A stretch of DNA of 64,000 bases from Poriferisodalis sp965198245 (GCF_965198245.1 NZ_OZ240249.1:1922001-1986000), one strand, 5' to 3'; shown: positions 8,625 to 17,003, counted from the first letter of the stretch. The notes: generated from the letters alone by a model not told the origin. Program-made: numbers and translations.

Positions 8625-9806
8625 TCAGGCGGTCGCGGGGCCCAGCACCAGGCAGCCGTTGTGGCCGCCGAAACCGAACGAGTTGCTGAGCGAGGGGCCC
8701 GGCTCCCAGTCGGCAGCCTGACCGGTCACCAGGCGGAACTCCGCGATCTCGGGATCTGGTGTGGTCCAGCCGGCTGTCGGCGGGATCTTGCGATGTCGCA
8801 TCGACATCAGCACCGCCACGGCCTCGAACGCTCCTGCGGCCCCGAGCGCGTGGCCCGTGACGCCCTTGGTTGAGGTCACCAGCGGCCCGCCCGGGCCGAA
8901 CAGCTTGTTGAGCGCCTCGGCTTCTGCAGCGTCGTTCAGTGGGGTGGACGTTCCGTGAGCATTCACATGGGTGATGTCGGCTGGTGTCAATCCGGCATCT
9001 TCGATGGCGAGTTGCATGCAGCGCAACGCACCCGCGCCACCGGGTGCCGGTGCAGTGATGTGGTAGGCGTCGGCGTTCGAAGCGGTGCCGAGGACTTCCC
9101 CGTGGATGGTTGCGCCCCGCGAGACCGCCGAGTCCCAGTCCTCGAGGATCAGAGTGGCGGCGCCCTCGGCCATCATGAAGCCGTCGCGTTCCTTGTCGAA
9201 CGGCCTCGAGACGCCGCTCGTCGACAGCGCGGTCATGTTGACAAAGCCCGCTGTGCCCACGGGAGTCATCACCGATTCGCAGCCGCCGGCCACGATCACG
9301 TCGGCGGCGCCGACGCGGATCAGCCGCGTTGCGTACCCGACCGCGTGAGTCCCTGCTGCGCAGGCTGTGGTCAGAACCTCGCAGGGGCCAGCCAGGCCAT
9401 ACCGCATCGAAATCGCAGCACCGGGAGCGTTGGGCATCATCATCGGGACCATGAACGGCGACACCCGGCGTGCACCCTTGCGGTCAAGCACGAGAACCTG
9501 GTCTTCGAAGGTTTGCAGTCCGCCGACACCCGTTCCGTAGATCACGCCACAACGCGCCGGATCGGATGCCAAGTCGCCTGCGTCGGCGACGGCTTGCGCA
9601 GCCGATGCCATGGCGAGCTGAGTTGACCGGTCAGCCCGCCGCGCCTCCTTGGGGTTGTCGTAGTACATCGCGGGGTCGAAGTCGGTGACGCGACGTTCGC
9701 CCTCTGGCGGCTCGGAGTTCAAACCCTGCCAGAAGTCGTCCACGCCGGTCCCGGCGCACGAAATGACGCCGAGGCCGACGACAGCTACACGACGGCTGTC
9801 GCTCAC
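8625..9806 (-). CDS. fabF: 3-oxoacyl-ACP synthase II
   Basis: The 393-residue KAS II/I enzyme condenses acyl-ACP with malonyl-ACP in fatty-acid elongation. The Cys-His-His triad is clear: C149 in TTACAAG, the histidine in VNAHGTST and the histidine in GVTGHALGA. The C-terminal SNSFGFGGHNGCLV signature is present. It is the last gene of a minus-strand fab operon, 24 bases after acpP. KasA/KasB-like use in long-chain synthesis is possible in an actinobacterium but cannot be separated from general FabF here. Confidence 0.95.
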   Translation of the reverse strand: MSDSRRVAVVGLGVISCAGTGVDDFWQGLNSEPPEGERRVTDFDPAMYYDNPKEARRADRSTQLAMASAAQAVADAGDLASDPARCGVIYGTGVGGLQTFEDQVLVLDRKGARRVSPFMVPMMMPNAPGAAISMRYGLAGPCEVLTTACAAGTHAVGYATRLIRVGAADVIVAGGCESVMTPVGTAGFVNMTALSTSGVSRPFDKERDGFMMAEGAATLILEDWDSAVSRGATIHGEVLGTASNADAYHITAPAPGGAGALRCMQLAIEDAGLTPADITHVNAHGTSTPLNDAAEAEALNKLFGPGGPLVTSTKGVTGHALGAAGAFEAVAVLMSMRHRKIPPTAGWTTPDPEIAEFRLVTGQAADWEPGPSLSNSFGFGGHNGCLVLGPATA

Positions 9807-9830
9807 TGGGTGCAGCTCACAGGGCGACGC

Positions 9831-10064
9831 TCACAGCTTGGATTCGACCAGCTGGATCGCGTGGGCGACGGTGGTCACGCCTTCCAGCTCTTCCTCGTCC
9901 ACGTTGATGTCGAACTCTTCTTCGAGGGCCATCACCAACTCGACGAGATCCAGGCTGTCGGCGTCGAGATCGTCAGCGAAGCTGGCCTCGGGCGTGACTT
10001 GCTCGGGATCCACGGCCAGCACCTCGACGGCGCAGTCCCGGAATCGATCCAACGTGTCACTCAT
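9831..10064 (-). CDS. acpP: Acyl carrier protein
   Basis: A 77-residue acidic acyl carrier protein with the phosphopantetheine attachment motif DADSLDLVEL, the modified serine being S37. It carries growing acyl chains for FabD, FabH, FabG and FabF, all encoded in the same operon. Length and charge are typical. It lies 107 bases after fabG and 24 bases before fabF. Confidence 0.95.
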   Translation of the reverse strand: MSDTLDRFRDCAVEVLAVDPEQVTPEASFADDLDADSLDLVELVMALEEEFDINVDEEELEGVTTVAHAIQLVESKL

Positions 10065-10171
10065 GCTGATCCCCTCATGTGTGGGTTCTCACCCGCACGA
10101 TCCCGCGACGGCCGTGCGAGTGCGAAGTGTAGATCGCGGACGGTCAACGTCCTGCTCGCATACTGCATCGT

Positions 10172-10906
10172 TCAGTGACCCATCCCCAGGCCGCCGTCGA
10201 CGGGCATTACGGCCCCGGTGATGTAGGCGCCGTCGTCGGACGCCAGAAACGCCACTGCAGCGGCGATCTCGGACGGCTTTGCCACTCGGCCCAGCGGAAC
10301 AGCCTCGGTGATCGCGGCCTGCTGCTCGTCGTTCAAGGCACCGAACATCTCGGTGGCGACCGGCCCGGGGGCAACGACATTCGCGGTAATGCCACGCGAG
10401 CCAAGTTCGCGCGCCAGCGATCGGGCCATCCCCACGAGGCCAGCCTTGGATGCGGCGTAGTTGACCTGTCCCGCAGACCCCAGCAGCCCGACTACCGAGG
10501 ACACGAAGATCAGCCGTCCCCAACGCGCCCGCAGCATCGGCCGCGCTGCCCGCTTGGCCATCCTGTACGCGCCTATGAGATTCGTGTCGACAACAGCGGC
10601 AAAGTCCTCGTCGGCCATGCGGAGCACGAGCTGGTCACGCGTAATGCCGGCGTTCGCGACCAAGACCTCGACCGGTCCCAGCTCTGCTTCGATGTCACGG
10701 TAGGCGGCGTCGACCGCGTCGCTGTCGGCCTGGTCGCACGCCACCCACAGCAGTCGCTCGTCGTCAGGCGCCTCGGTGCGGCTCGTGACAGCGACATGGT
10801 GGCCAGCGTCGGCGAACAGCCGCGCTGTCGCCAAGCCGATGCCGCGGCTGCCGCCGGTGACGAGCACCGTGCGTGCTGTTGAGGGGCGCGCTGTCGGGGC
10901 GTTCAT
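10172..10906 (-). CDS. fabG: 3-oxoacyl-ACP reductase
   Basis: A 244-residue short-chain dehydrogenase with the NAD(P)-binding motif TGGSRGIG, the VANAG motif and the catalytic Ser-Tyr-Lys in FVSSVVGLLGSAGQVNYAASK. It reduces 3-oxoacyl-ACP in the elongation cycle. The frame is open for 25 more codons upstream, but ATG 10906 starts directly before the Rossmann fold and after a 52-base gap from fabH. Placement between fabH and acpP supports FabG rather than an unrelated SDR. Confidence 0.93.
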   Translation of the reverse strand: MNAPTARPSTARTVLVTGGSRGIGLATARLFADAGHHVAVTSRTEAPDDERLLWVACDQADSDAVDAAYRDIEAELGPVEVLVANAGITRDQLVLRMADEDFAAVVDTNLIGAYRMAKRAARPMLRARWGRLIFVSSVVGLLGSAGQVNYAASKAGLVGMARSLARELGSRGITANVVAPGPVATEMFGALNDEQQAAITEAVPLGRVAKPSEIAAAVAFLASDDGAYITGAVMPVDGGLGMGH

Positions 10907-10958
10907 CGTGTGCCGAGTAAGTGGTGCTGGTCGCCGGGTCGTGCGGGAATTTCCTGGC

Positions 10959-11924
10959 TCACGAAGCCTGGGCCGGGGCACCCGACCAGCGCAGCAACGC
11001 CGAGGCAGACGTCATGCCGGCCCCGAATCCGACCAGCAGTACGTGGTCGCCCTCGCTGATCCGCCCGCCGCGCACGGCGTCGTCGAGCGCCAGGGGTATC
11101 GACGCTGATGAGGTGTTGCCGGTGTGCTCGATGACCATCGCAGCCTTGTCAAAGGGAATGCCCAGCCGCTTGCAGGCGGTCTCGACGATGCGGATGTTTG
11201 CCTGGTGCGGAACGACCACGTCGATCTTGTCGGGCGTCAGTCCGGCCTGCTTCATCGACTGGCGTGCCGACTCTTCCATCACGAGCACGGCCTTCTTGAA
11301 GACGGCTTGGCCGGCCATCTGGATGTAGCCGTCGTGCTCGCAGTAGAGATGTTCCTCCATGGAGCCGTCGCTGGAGACATGCCAGCCGAGGAGATCAGAG
11401 CCCTCTTCGCTGCGCTCGAGCACCGCGGCTCCAGAACCGTCGGCGAAGAGAATGCAGGTGGCCCGGTCAGTCCAGTCGGTGATCCGGGAGAGCACTTCAG
11501 CACCGATGACCAGCACACGCTCGTGACCCATGGCAATCATGCCGTGACCCGCAACCAGCGAGTACACGAAGCCCGAGCACGCGGCGTTGACGTCCATTGC
11601 GCCGCAGTCGAGGCCGAGAGCCTCCTGCACTCTCGACGACGACGCCGGAACGCAGCGGTCCGGTGTGGTGGTCGCCAGGATGAGCATGTCGATGCCGGAA
11701 GGATCGACGCCGGCGACCTCCATCGCCGCTGCGCCTGCTCGCGCCGCCAAGCCGGCAGTCGTTCCGCCGATGTTCCGTTGCTTGATGCCGGTGCGCTCGA
11801 GGATCCACTCATTGGAAGTGTCGACCATCTCTGCCAGGTCGTCGTTGGACAGGACGCGCTCTCCGAGTGCCGTGCCGATTCCGACGATGCGCGCGCTCGA
11901 GGCGCTGCCCGAGGTGAGCGTCAT
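10959..11924 (-). CDS. fabH: 3-oxoacyl-ACP synthase III
   Basis: A 321-residue KAS III that starts fatty-acid synthesis by condensing an acyl-CoA with malonyl-ACP. Catalytic residues appear in NAACSGF (Cys), PHQANIR (His) and HTGNTSSAS (Asn). ATG 11924 was chosen because a GGGGAGG Shine-Dalgarno sequence precedes it by eight bases; the frame also runs 14 codons upstream into fabD. Fourteen bases separate it from the fabD stop. Confidence 0.95.
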   Translation of the reverse strand: MTLTSGSASSARIVGIGTALGERVLSNDDLAEMVDTSNEWILERTGIKQRNIGGTTAGLAARAGAAAMEVAGVDPSGIDMLILATTTPDRCVPASSSRVQEALGLDCGAMDVNAACSGFVYSLVAGHGMIAMGHERVLVIGAEVLSRITDWTDRATCILFADGSGAAVLERSEEGSDLLGWHVSSDGSMEEHLYCEHDGYIQMAGQAVFKKAVLVMEESARQSMKQAGLTPDKIDVVVPHQANIRIVETACKRLGIPFDKAAMVIEHTGNTSSASIPLALDDAVRGGRISEGDHVLLVGFGAGMTSASALLRWSGAPAQAS

Positions 11925-11938
11925 CTGTGGCCTCCCCT

Positions 11939-13123
11939 TCAGGTGCCGTCTGCCGTTCGCAGCCATGCGACGGCTTGTCGTGCGGTGACTCGCTCACCTT
12001 CGACGGCCATGATCCCCATGACAGTACCCGCGAATGCAGAGCGAACTTCCTCCTCGGCCACGTGCCCGATCACATCGCCGACGCGGATCTGCTGGCCGTC
12101 GCTCACACCAGCGCCAAGAGTGAAGATCCCTGCGCACGGGCTCACGATGAGTCGCTCGGTGACGTAGAGGTTCTCGCCCCCCATGACCGTCGGCGCCGCG
12201 GGGGCATCAGTCGCCAGGGCTTCCATGAAGGCGTCGATCTCGGCGGGGGCACTGACCGACAGCACGCTCGCACCCTTGTGCGTGCGCTTGGTCATGCCGG
12301 TGAGCACTTTGCCGGGGCCGAGTTCCACGAACGTCGTGACTCCTAAATCGGCCAACGCATGGAGGCTGGCCCGCCACAGCACCGGGCTCGTGAGCTGCTG
12401 GGCCAGCACCGTGCGCCACTCGTCGGCATCCGAACGCGGGCGCGCATCGACGTTGGCCACCACCGGCACGCTCGGAGCGCGGATCTCGACCTCTGCCAGC
12501 GCTTTGCGCAGCCGGTCTCGGGCGGGCTGCATGAACGGTGTGTGGAATGCGCCGCCGACGGGCAGCTGCATGAGGCGCTTCGCCCCCGACGATTTCGCTT
12601 CGTCGCCAGCGACGGCGACGGCGTCAGGAGAGCCTGCGATGACGACTTGTCCCGGAGCGTTGTAGTTCGCGACCCAGACGTCGCCCGGGGTCGCCTCGCA
12701 CGCCTCCGCCACCAGGTTGTCGTCGAGACCGAGCACCGCCGCCATCGTTCCTTCCTGCTCATCGGCGGCAACCTGCATGGCCTCGCCGCGTTCGGCGACG
12801 AGTCGCACGGCATCGTCATAGGCCAAGGCGCCGGTCGCGGTCAGCGCGCTGTACTCGCCGAGCGAGTGCCCTGCGGCGAACGACAAGGTCGCACCGGTGC
12901 GCTCGACTGCATCGAGCACGACCATCGACAGCACGAAGGTGGAGAGCTGCGAATTGCGGGTATGGCGCAACTCGTCGGCGTCGGCCTCGCATAACAGCGT
13001 CGCGACATCGCGTCCGCAGGCGTCAGATGATTCTTCGACTAGCTCCCACGACTCGTGCGAAGTCCAGGGCTCACCCATGCCGGGCTGCTGAGAGCCCTGA
13101 CCCGGAAATGTGAATGCGAGCAC
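11939..13123 (-). CDS. fabD: Malonyl-CoA:ACP transacylase with extra C-terminal biotinyl/lipoyl-like domain
   Basis: A 394-residue protein; FabD is normally about 300-310. Residues 1 to about 310 form the acyltransferase: FPGQGSQ at the N-terminus, the nucleophile serine in GHSLGEYSAL and the histidine in GGAFHTPFM. Residues about 320-394 resemble a biotinyl/lipoyl hammerhead domain (VSPCAGIFTLG..DVIGHV..SAFAGTVMGIMAVEGERV..) but without the lysine-bearing MKM-type turn, so it is unlikely to be modified. The start is GTG 13123, with GAGGAGG five bases upstream. It is the first gene of fabD-fabH-fabG-acpP-fabF. The added domain might bind a partner of the fatty-acid machinery; that is inference. 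Confidence 0.92.
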   Translation of the reverse strand: MLAFTFPGQGSQQPGMGEPWTSHESWELVEESSDACGRDVATLLCEADADELRHTRNSQLSTFVLSMVVLDAVERTGATLSFAAGHSLGEYSALTATGALAYDDAVRLVAERGEAMQVAADEQEGTMAAVLGLDDNLVAEACEATPGDVWVANYNAPGQVVIAGSPDAVAVAGDEAKSSGAKRLMQLPVGGAFHTPFMQPARDRLRKALAEVEIRAPSVPVVANVDARPRSDADEWRTVLAQQLTSPVLWRASLHALADLGVTTFVELGPGKVLTGMTKRTHKGASVLSVSAPAEIDAFMEALATDAPAAPTVMGGENLYVTERLIVSPCAGIFTLGAGVSDGQQIRVGDVIGHVAEEEVRSAFAGTVMGIMAVEGERVTARQAVAWLRTADGT

Positions 13124-13269
13124 TCGGCCTCCTCGGGAACGCCGGTGCAGCGAGACGGGCGCGTGCCCGGGCAACGACGCGGTGAACATTCATCGGGGTT
13201 CAGCGCAAAGGGTAGGTGGCGATCCGGCGCAAGGGCGACCGCGTCGCTGAGTACGCTGGGCAACCCGTA

Positions 13270-13352
13270 GCCCGGGTGGTGAAACGGCAGACACGGGGGA
13301 CTCAAAATCCTCTGCCCTCGCGGGCGTGCGGGTTCGAATCCCGCCCCGGGCA
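13270..13352 (+). tRNA. tRNA-Leu (anticodon CAA)
   Basis: A class II tRNA: acceptor GCCCGGG (13270-13276) pairs with CCCGGGC (13345-13351); anticodon stem GGGGA/TCCTC encloses the loop CTCAAAA, giving anticodon CAA at 13303-13305 (reads UUG). A long variable arm and the T-loop GGTTCGAATCC are present. The 3' CCA is not encoded. Its last bases recur at 16735-16749. Confidence 0.95.
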
Positions 13353-13354
13353 CC
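13340..13354. repeat. Direct repeat at tRNA-Leu 3' end (attachment-like site, left copy)
   Basis: The 15-bp sequence CCCGCCCCGGGCACC, which forms the 3' end of the tRNA-Leu gene, is repeated exactly at 16735-16749. tRNA 3' ends are common integration sites. The segment between holds only the RCC1-repeat gene and no recognisable integrase. Confidence 0.5.
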
Positions 13355-13635
13355 GGCTTGCGCATCACGGGTTGCACCGAGTTGCTAGACCCGCAGCGGG
13401 GCGGGCTTGGGGGCTGGCCGCGTCGTTGCTTGGGGGCTCTTTGGGGTTGGGGGCTCGCTGCCCCGGCGAGCCTTGGGGAGCGGTTGCATGCGTTTCATGG
13501 GTTGTTGGCGTGTCGTTCATGAGCGTTGTAGTGTCCGGTGGTCAGCCGCCATTGTCGGTTCGTGTCTGGTGCTGTTCGGCTGGGTGGCGGGCGGTGTCTG
13601 TGCGGGCCCGCAAGTCGTTTTGGAGCTAGTTCTTG
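13355..13635. other. G-rich leader region before the RCC1-repeat gene
   Basis: No gene is seen. The stretch 13391-13453 is strongly G-rich on the plus strand, with a TTGGGGGCT unit repeated three times and four runs of four or five G (13409-13413, 13432-13436, 13443-13446, 13449-13453) that could form a quadruplex. A GGAG at 13622-13625 may be the ribosome-binding site of the RCC1-repeat gene. Confidence 0.4.
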
Positions 13636-16290
13636 ATGTCTGATCCCCCCCCCCCCCTCCGTTTGTGTGCACTGCGGCGCAGACGGGCTGTGAGGGCGTC
13701 GTCTAGGAAGGGGTCGCAGCTGTCCCGGCGGCTGGTCGGGGCACTGTTCGCTGTGCTGGTCTTGACCCCGCTTGTGCTGCCCGCTTCGGTGTCGGCGCAG
13801 ACCTCGCCGGTGCTCCAGGCGCCCGAGGTGCTGCCCGAGGCGGACGCGTCGGCGCTGCCCTCGCCGTTGCTCGCGGTGTCGGCCGGGCGGTATCACTCGT
13901 GCGGGGTGCTCAGCGACGCGACGCTGACCTGCTGGGGCAACTACGGCTACGACCACCCGACGACCGACGCGCCCGCAGGCGAGTTCACCGCGGTGTCGGT
14001 CGGGGAGCTGCACGCGTGCGGGCTGGGCAGCGACGCCGCGGCGGTCTGCTGGGGCGGCAACAGCCACGGGCAAACCGATGCGCCCGCAGGCGAGTTCGCG
14101 TCGGTGTCGGCCGGGCGGTTCCACACGTGCGGGGTGCTCAGCGACGCCACCGCGGTCTGCTGGGGCAACAACGGCGGCGGACGGGCCGATGCGCCCGCAG
14201 GCGAGTTCACCTCGGTGTCGGCCGGGCGGGCGCATTCGTGCGGGGTGCTCAGCGACGCCACCGCGGTCTGCTGGGGCAACAACGGCGGCGGACGGGCCGA
14301 CGCGCCCGCAGGCGAGTTCACCGCGGTGTCCGCCGGTGCCTACCACTCATGCGGGCTGCTCAGCGACGCCACCGCGGTCTGCTGGGGCAACAACCGCGGC
14401 GGACGGGCCGACGCGCCCGCAGGCGAGTTCACCTCGGTGTCGGCCGGGGTCTGGCATTCGTGCGGACTGCTCAGCGACGCCACTGCGGTCTGCTGGGGCA
14501 GCAACGACCACGGAGCGACAGACGCGCCCGCAGGCGAGTTCACCGCGGTGTCCGCCGGGCACTACTACTCGTGCGGGGTCCGCAGCAACGCCACGGCGGT
14601 CTGCTGGGGCAACAACTTCTACGGCCAGGCCGACGCGCCCGCAGGCGAGTTCGCCTCGACCCCCCCAGCAACCCCCGCCACCGAGGACACGACCCCGCCA
14701 GACCAAACCCCATCGCCCCCATTGCCCACAGTGGCCGCCGGGTACGGGCACTCGTGCGCGGTCCGCAGCGACGCCACGGCGGTCTGCTGGGGCAACAACG
14801 ACAACTTCCAGGCCTACGCGCCGTCGGGCGAGTTCACCTCGGTGTCTGCCGGGGGATACCACTCGTGCGGGGTGCTCAGCGACGCCACCGCGGTCTGCTG
14901 GGGCTACAACGGCTACGGGGAGACAGACGCGCCGTCGGGCGAGTTCACCTCGGTGTCCGCCGGGCGGTACCACTCGTGCGGGGTGCTCAGCGACGCCACC
15001 GCGGTCTGCTGGGGCTACAACGGCTACGGGGAGACAGACGCGCCGTCGGGCGAGTTCGCCTCGGTGTCCGCCGGGAAGTGGCACTCGTGCGGGGTGCTCA
15101 GCGACGCCACCGCGGTCTGCTGGGGCAACAACGACCACGGACGGGCCGACGCGCCCGCAGGCGAGTTCGCCTCGGTGTCCGCCGGGCACGACCATTCGTG
15201 CGGGGTGCTCAGCGACGGCGCGGCGGTCTGCTGGGGCAACAACGACCACGGACGGGCCGACGCGCCCGCAGGCGAGTTCACCTCGGTTTCAGCCGGGCAG
15301 TTCCACTCGTGCGGGCTGCTCAGCGACGCCACGGTGACCTGCTGGGGCTACAACGACCACGGACGGGCCGACGCGCCCGCGGGCGAGTTCGTGTCGGTGT
15401 CCGCCGGGGGGTACCACTCGTGCGGGGCGCGCAGCGACGGCGCAGCGGTCTGCTGGGGCTTGAACAGCCACGGACAGGCCGACGTGCCGCCGATGCGCAC
15501 CGCGCCCGCGGGCGAGTTCACCTCGGTGTCCGCCGGGCGGTACCACTCGTGCGGGGTGCTCAGCGACGCCACGGTCACCTGCTGGGGCGACAACAGCGAA
15601 GGGCAGACCGACGCGCCCGCGGGCGAGTTCACGTCGGTGTCGGTCGGGCGGGCGCATTCGTGCGGGGTGCTCAGCGACGCCACGGCGGTCTGCTGGGGCA
15701 ACAACGGCTTGGGGGAGACCGACGCGCCCGCGGGCGAGTTCACGTCGGTGTCGGCCGGGCTGTGGCATTCGTGCGGGCTGCGCAGCGACGGCACCGTGAC
15801 CTGCTGGGGCAACAACTGGGGCGAGGGGAGCGGGCAGGCGGGTTCGCCGTCGGGCGAGTTCGTGTCGGTTTCCGCCGGGCAATACCACTCGTGCGGGGTG
15901 CGCAGCGACGCCATGACGGTCTGCTGGGGCGACGACGGCAACAGGCAGGCGAGCCCGCCGTCGAGGCACTGGTACGACTCGGTGTCGGTTTCCGCCGGGG
16001 GGTTCCATTCGTGCGGGCTGCTCACGGACGCCACGGCGGTCTGCTGGGGCTACAACTACCACGGCCAGACCGACGCGCCCGCAGGCGAGTTCGTCTCGGT
16101 GTCGGCCGGTGCCTACCATTCGTGCGGGGTGCGCAGCGACGCCACCGCGGTCTGCTGGGGCAAGAACAGCCAGGGCCGGGCCGATGCGCCGTCGGGCGAG
16201 TTCACCTCGGTGTCGGCCGGGTACTACCACTCGTGCGGGGTCCGCAGCGACGGCGCGGCGGTCTGCTGGGGCAGCGTCATCTATGTGTAG
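13636..16290 (+). CDS. Secreted RCC1-repeat protein, candidate phase-variable surface protein
   Basis: An 884-residue protein: short basic N-terminus containing four Pro from the C13 tract, a signal peptide (RRLVGALFAVLVL..ASVSAQ, about residues 32-55), then 21 repeats of about 36 residues of the type SAGxxHSCGVxSDATAVCWGNNxxGRADAPAGEFTSV, interrupted once by a Thr/Pro-rich spacer after repeat 7. RCC1-like repeats fold as beta-propeller blades; 21 would make three seven-bladed propellers (inference). Each repeat has two conserved Cys (HSCG and CWG), consistent with disulfides outside the cell. Start ATG 13636 has GGAG ten bases upstream; a GTG at 13690 downstream of the tract is an alternative that would bypass it. 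A TAG at 16288 cuts off a further in-frame repeat. The tRNA-Leu lies 280 bp upstream. Confidence 0.8.
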   Translation: MSDPPPPLRLCALRRRRAVRASSRKGSQLSRRLVGALFAVLVLTPLVLPASVSAQTSPVLQAPEVLPEADASALPSPLLAVSAGRYHSCGVLSDATLTCWGNYGYDHPTTDAPAGEFTAVSVGELHACGLGSDAAAVCWGGNSHGQTDAPAGEFASVSAGRFHTCGVLSDATAVCWGNNGGGRADAPAGEFTSVSAGRAHSCGVLSDATAVCWGNNGGGRADAPAGEFTAVSAGAYHSCGLLSDATAVCWGNNRGGRADAPAGEFTSVSAGVWHSCGLLSDATAVCWGSNDHGATDAPAGEFTAVSAGHYYSCGVRSNATAVCWGNNFYGQADAPAGEFASTPPATPATEDTTPPDQTPSPPLPTVAAGYGHSCAVRSDATAVCWGNNDNFQAYAPSGEFTSVSAGGYHSCGVLSDATAVCWGYNGYGETDAPSGEFTSVSAGRYHSCGVLSDATAVCWGYNGYGETDAPSGEFASVSAGKWHSCGVLSDATAVCWGNNDHGRADAPAGEFASVSAGHDHSCGVLSDGAAVCWGNNDHGRADAPAGEFTSVSAGQFHSCGLLSDATVTCWGYNDHGRADAPAGEFVSVSAGGYHSCGARSDGAAVCWGLNSHGQADVPPMRTAPAGEFTSVSAGRYHSCGVLSDATVTCWGDNSEGQTDAPAGEFTSVSVGRAHSCGVLSDATAVCWGNNGLGETDAPAGEFTSVSAGLWHSCGLRSDGTVTCWGNNWGEGSGQAGSPSGEFVSVSAGQYHSCGVRSDAMTVCWGDDGNRQASPPSRHWYDSVSVSAGGFHSCGLLTDATAVCWGYNYHGQTDAPAGEFVSVSAGAYHSCGVRSDATAVCWGKNSQGRADAPSGEFTSVSAGYYHSCGVRSDGAAVCWGSVIYV
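13645..13657 (+). repeat. C13 homopolymer tract in codons 4-8 of the RCC1-repeat gene
   Basis: Thirteen consecutive C residues follow ATG TCT GAT. With 13 C (or 13 plus/minus 3) the ATG at 13636 is in frame with the signal peptide and repeats; any other length shifts it out. An identical-length tract lies before the giant surface gene at 41508-41520. Confidence 0.9.
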
Positions 16291-16425
16291 GCGGATGCGC
16301 CGTCGGGCGAGTTCACCTCGGTGTCCGCAGGAGGCAGCTTGCATTCGTGCGGGGTGCGCAGCGACGCCACCGCTGTCTGCTGGGGCCGCAACGACTACGG
16401 CCAGGCCGACGCGCTGCCGCGGTAA
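16291..16425 (+). pseudogene. Untranslated in-frame 22nd RCC1 repeat after an amber stop
   Basis: Directly after TAG (16288-16290), the same frame continues with ADAPSGEFTSVSAG.. and VCWGRNDYGQADALPR to TAA at 16423-16425. In every other repeat the position of the TAG codes for Arg, Gln, Glu or Thr before ADAP, so a CAG-to-TAG change is the simplest origin. The extension would restore the array's C-terminus. Confidence 0.75.
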
Positions 16426-17003
16426 CGCATCGGATTGGTGCTCACGGACGTGTCACCGAGCCTCGCCGCTGGCGTGCCAGCGGCGGGGTGTTCGCGGCGT
16501 CAGCCCTTCTGAGCGACGCCGAGCAGCAGTCGAAGCAGGCCGCGCATGACTTGCCACGTATGGCACCGACCGGCGAACGCCTCGGGGCAGGCACCGGGGA
16601 GGGGGTGGGGCGCAGCAGAGGCACGCGGCGCGTCGTCGGGTGCCTGTAGGTGGCCTAGGAGCTAAGCCAGCGGGGTTATGGGCAGCAGATGGGTAACGGT
16701 TCGCAATAAACGGGCTGACCTGCGGGTATTGGTGCCCGCCCCGGGCACCCGCGAAAAAACAGCGAGTACATCTCGCGCGCATCTCTAGGGTGCGCTGCGA
16801 GACTGCGCCGGTTCACCCGGGTGGTGTCTGCCAAGTGCGGCACCGTCTCACCAGTGCGCGCATTCCAAGCCTATGCGAGCCCAAGAGCCCCCTTCGGCAG
16901 GATTTTCAGGGAGGCTGCCGGGGCGCGCCGGTAGGCTGGCCGATCCGCAGCAGCCCGGCAGGTCCTGCCCGCCGGTGCGACCTTCTTCCGCCAGGGGAGC
17001 CGA
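16426..17003. other. Intergenic region between the RCC1-repeat gene and the ANTAR regulator
   Basis: No gene recognised in 578 bp. It holds the right copy of the tRNA-Leu 3' end repeat (16735-16749) and a short A6 run (16754-16759). AGGGGAG just before 17004 is the ribosome-binding site of the next gene. Short open frames across it have no recognisable protein features. Confidence 0.5.
16735..16749. repeat. Direct repeat of tRNA-Leu 3' end (attachment-like site, right copy)
   Basis: CCCGCCCCGGGCACC, identical to 13340-13354. The flanking bases differ (T..G at the tRNA, G..C here), so the match is exactly 15 bp. No acceptor or anticodon arm accompanies it, so it is not a second tRNA. Confidence 0.5.

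Noticed and set aside
13391..13453. G-quadruplex controlling the RCC1 gene
   Set aside because: Four G runs exist, but one loop is 18 bases long and poly-G is frequent at this GC content; kept only as a note on the leader.
13870..16290. Possible CRISPR-like periodicity in 14-16 kb
   Set aside because: The 111-bp period is a multiple of three and encodes regular RCC1 blades.
13899..16649. Plus-strand frame of about 900 codons overlapping the RCC1-repeat gene, made of RRARRRVHLGV-like repeats
   Set aside because: It is the +1 frame of the same DNA repeats. It has no signal peptide and does not use the C13-containing start, whereas the RCC1 frame matches a known fold.
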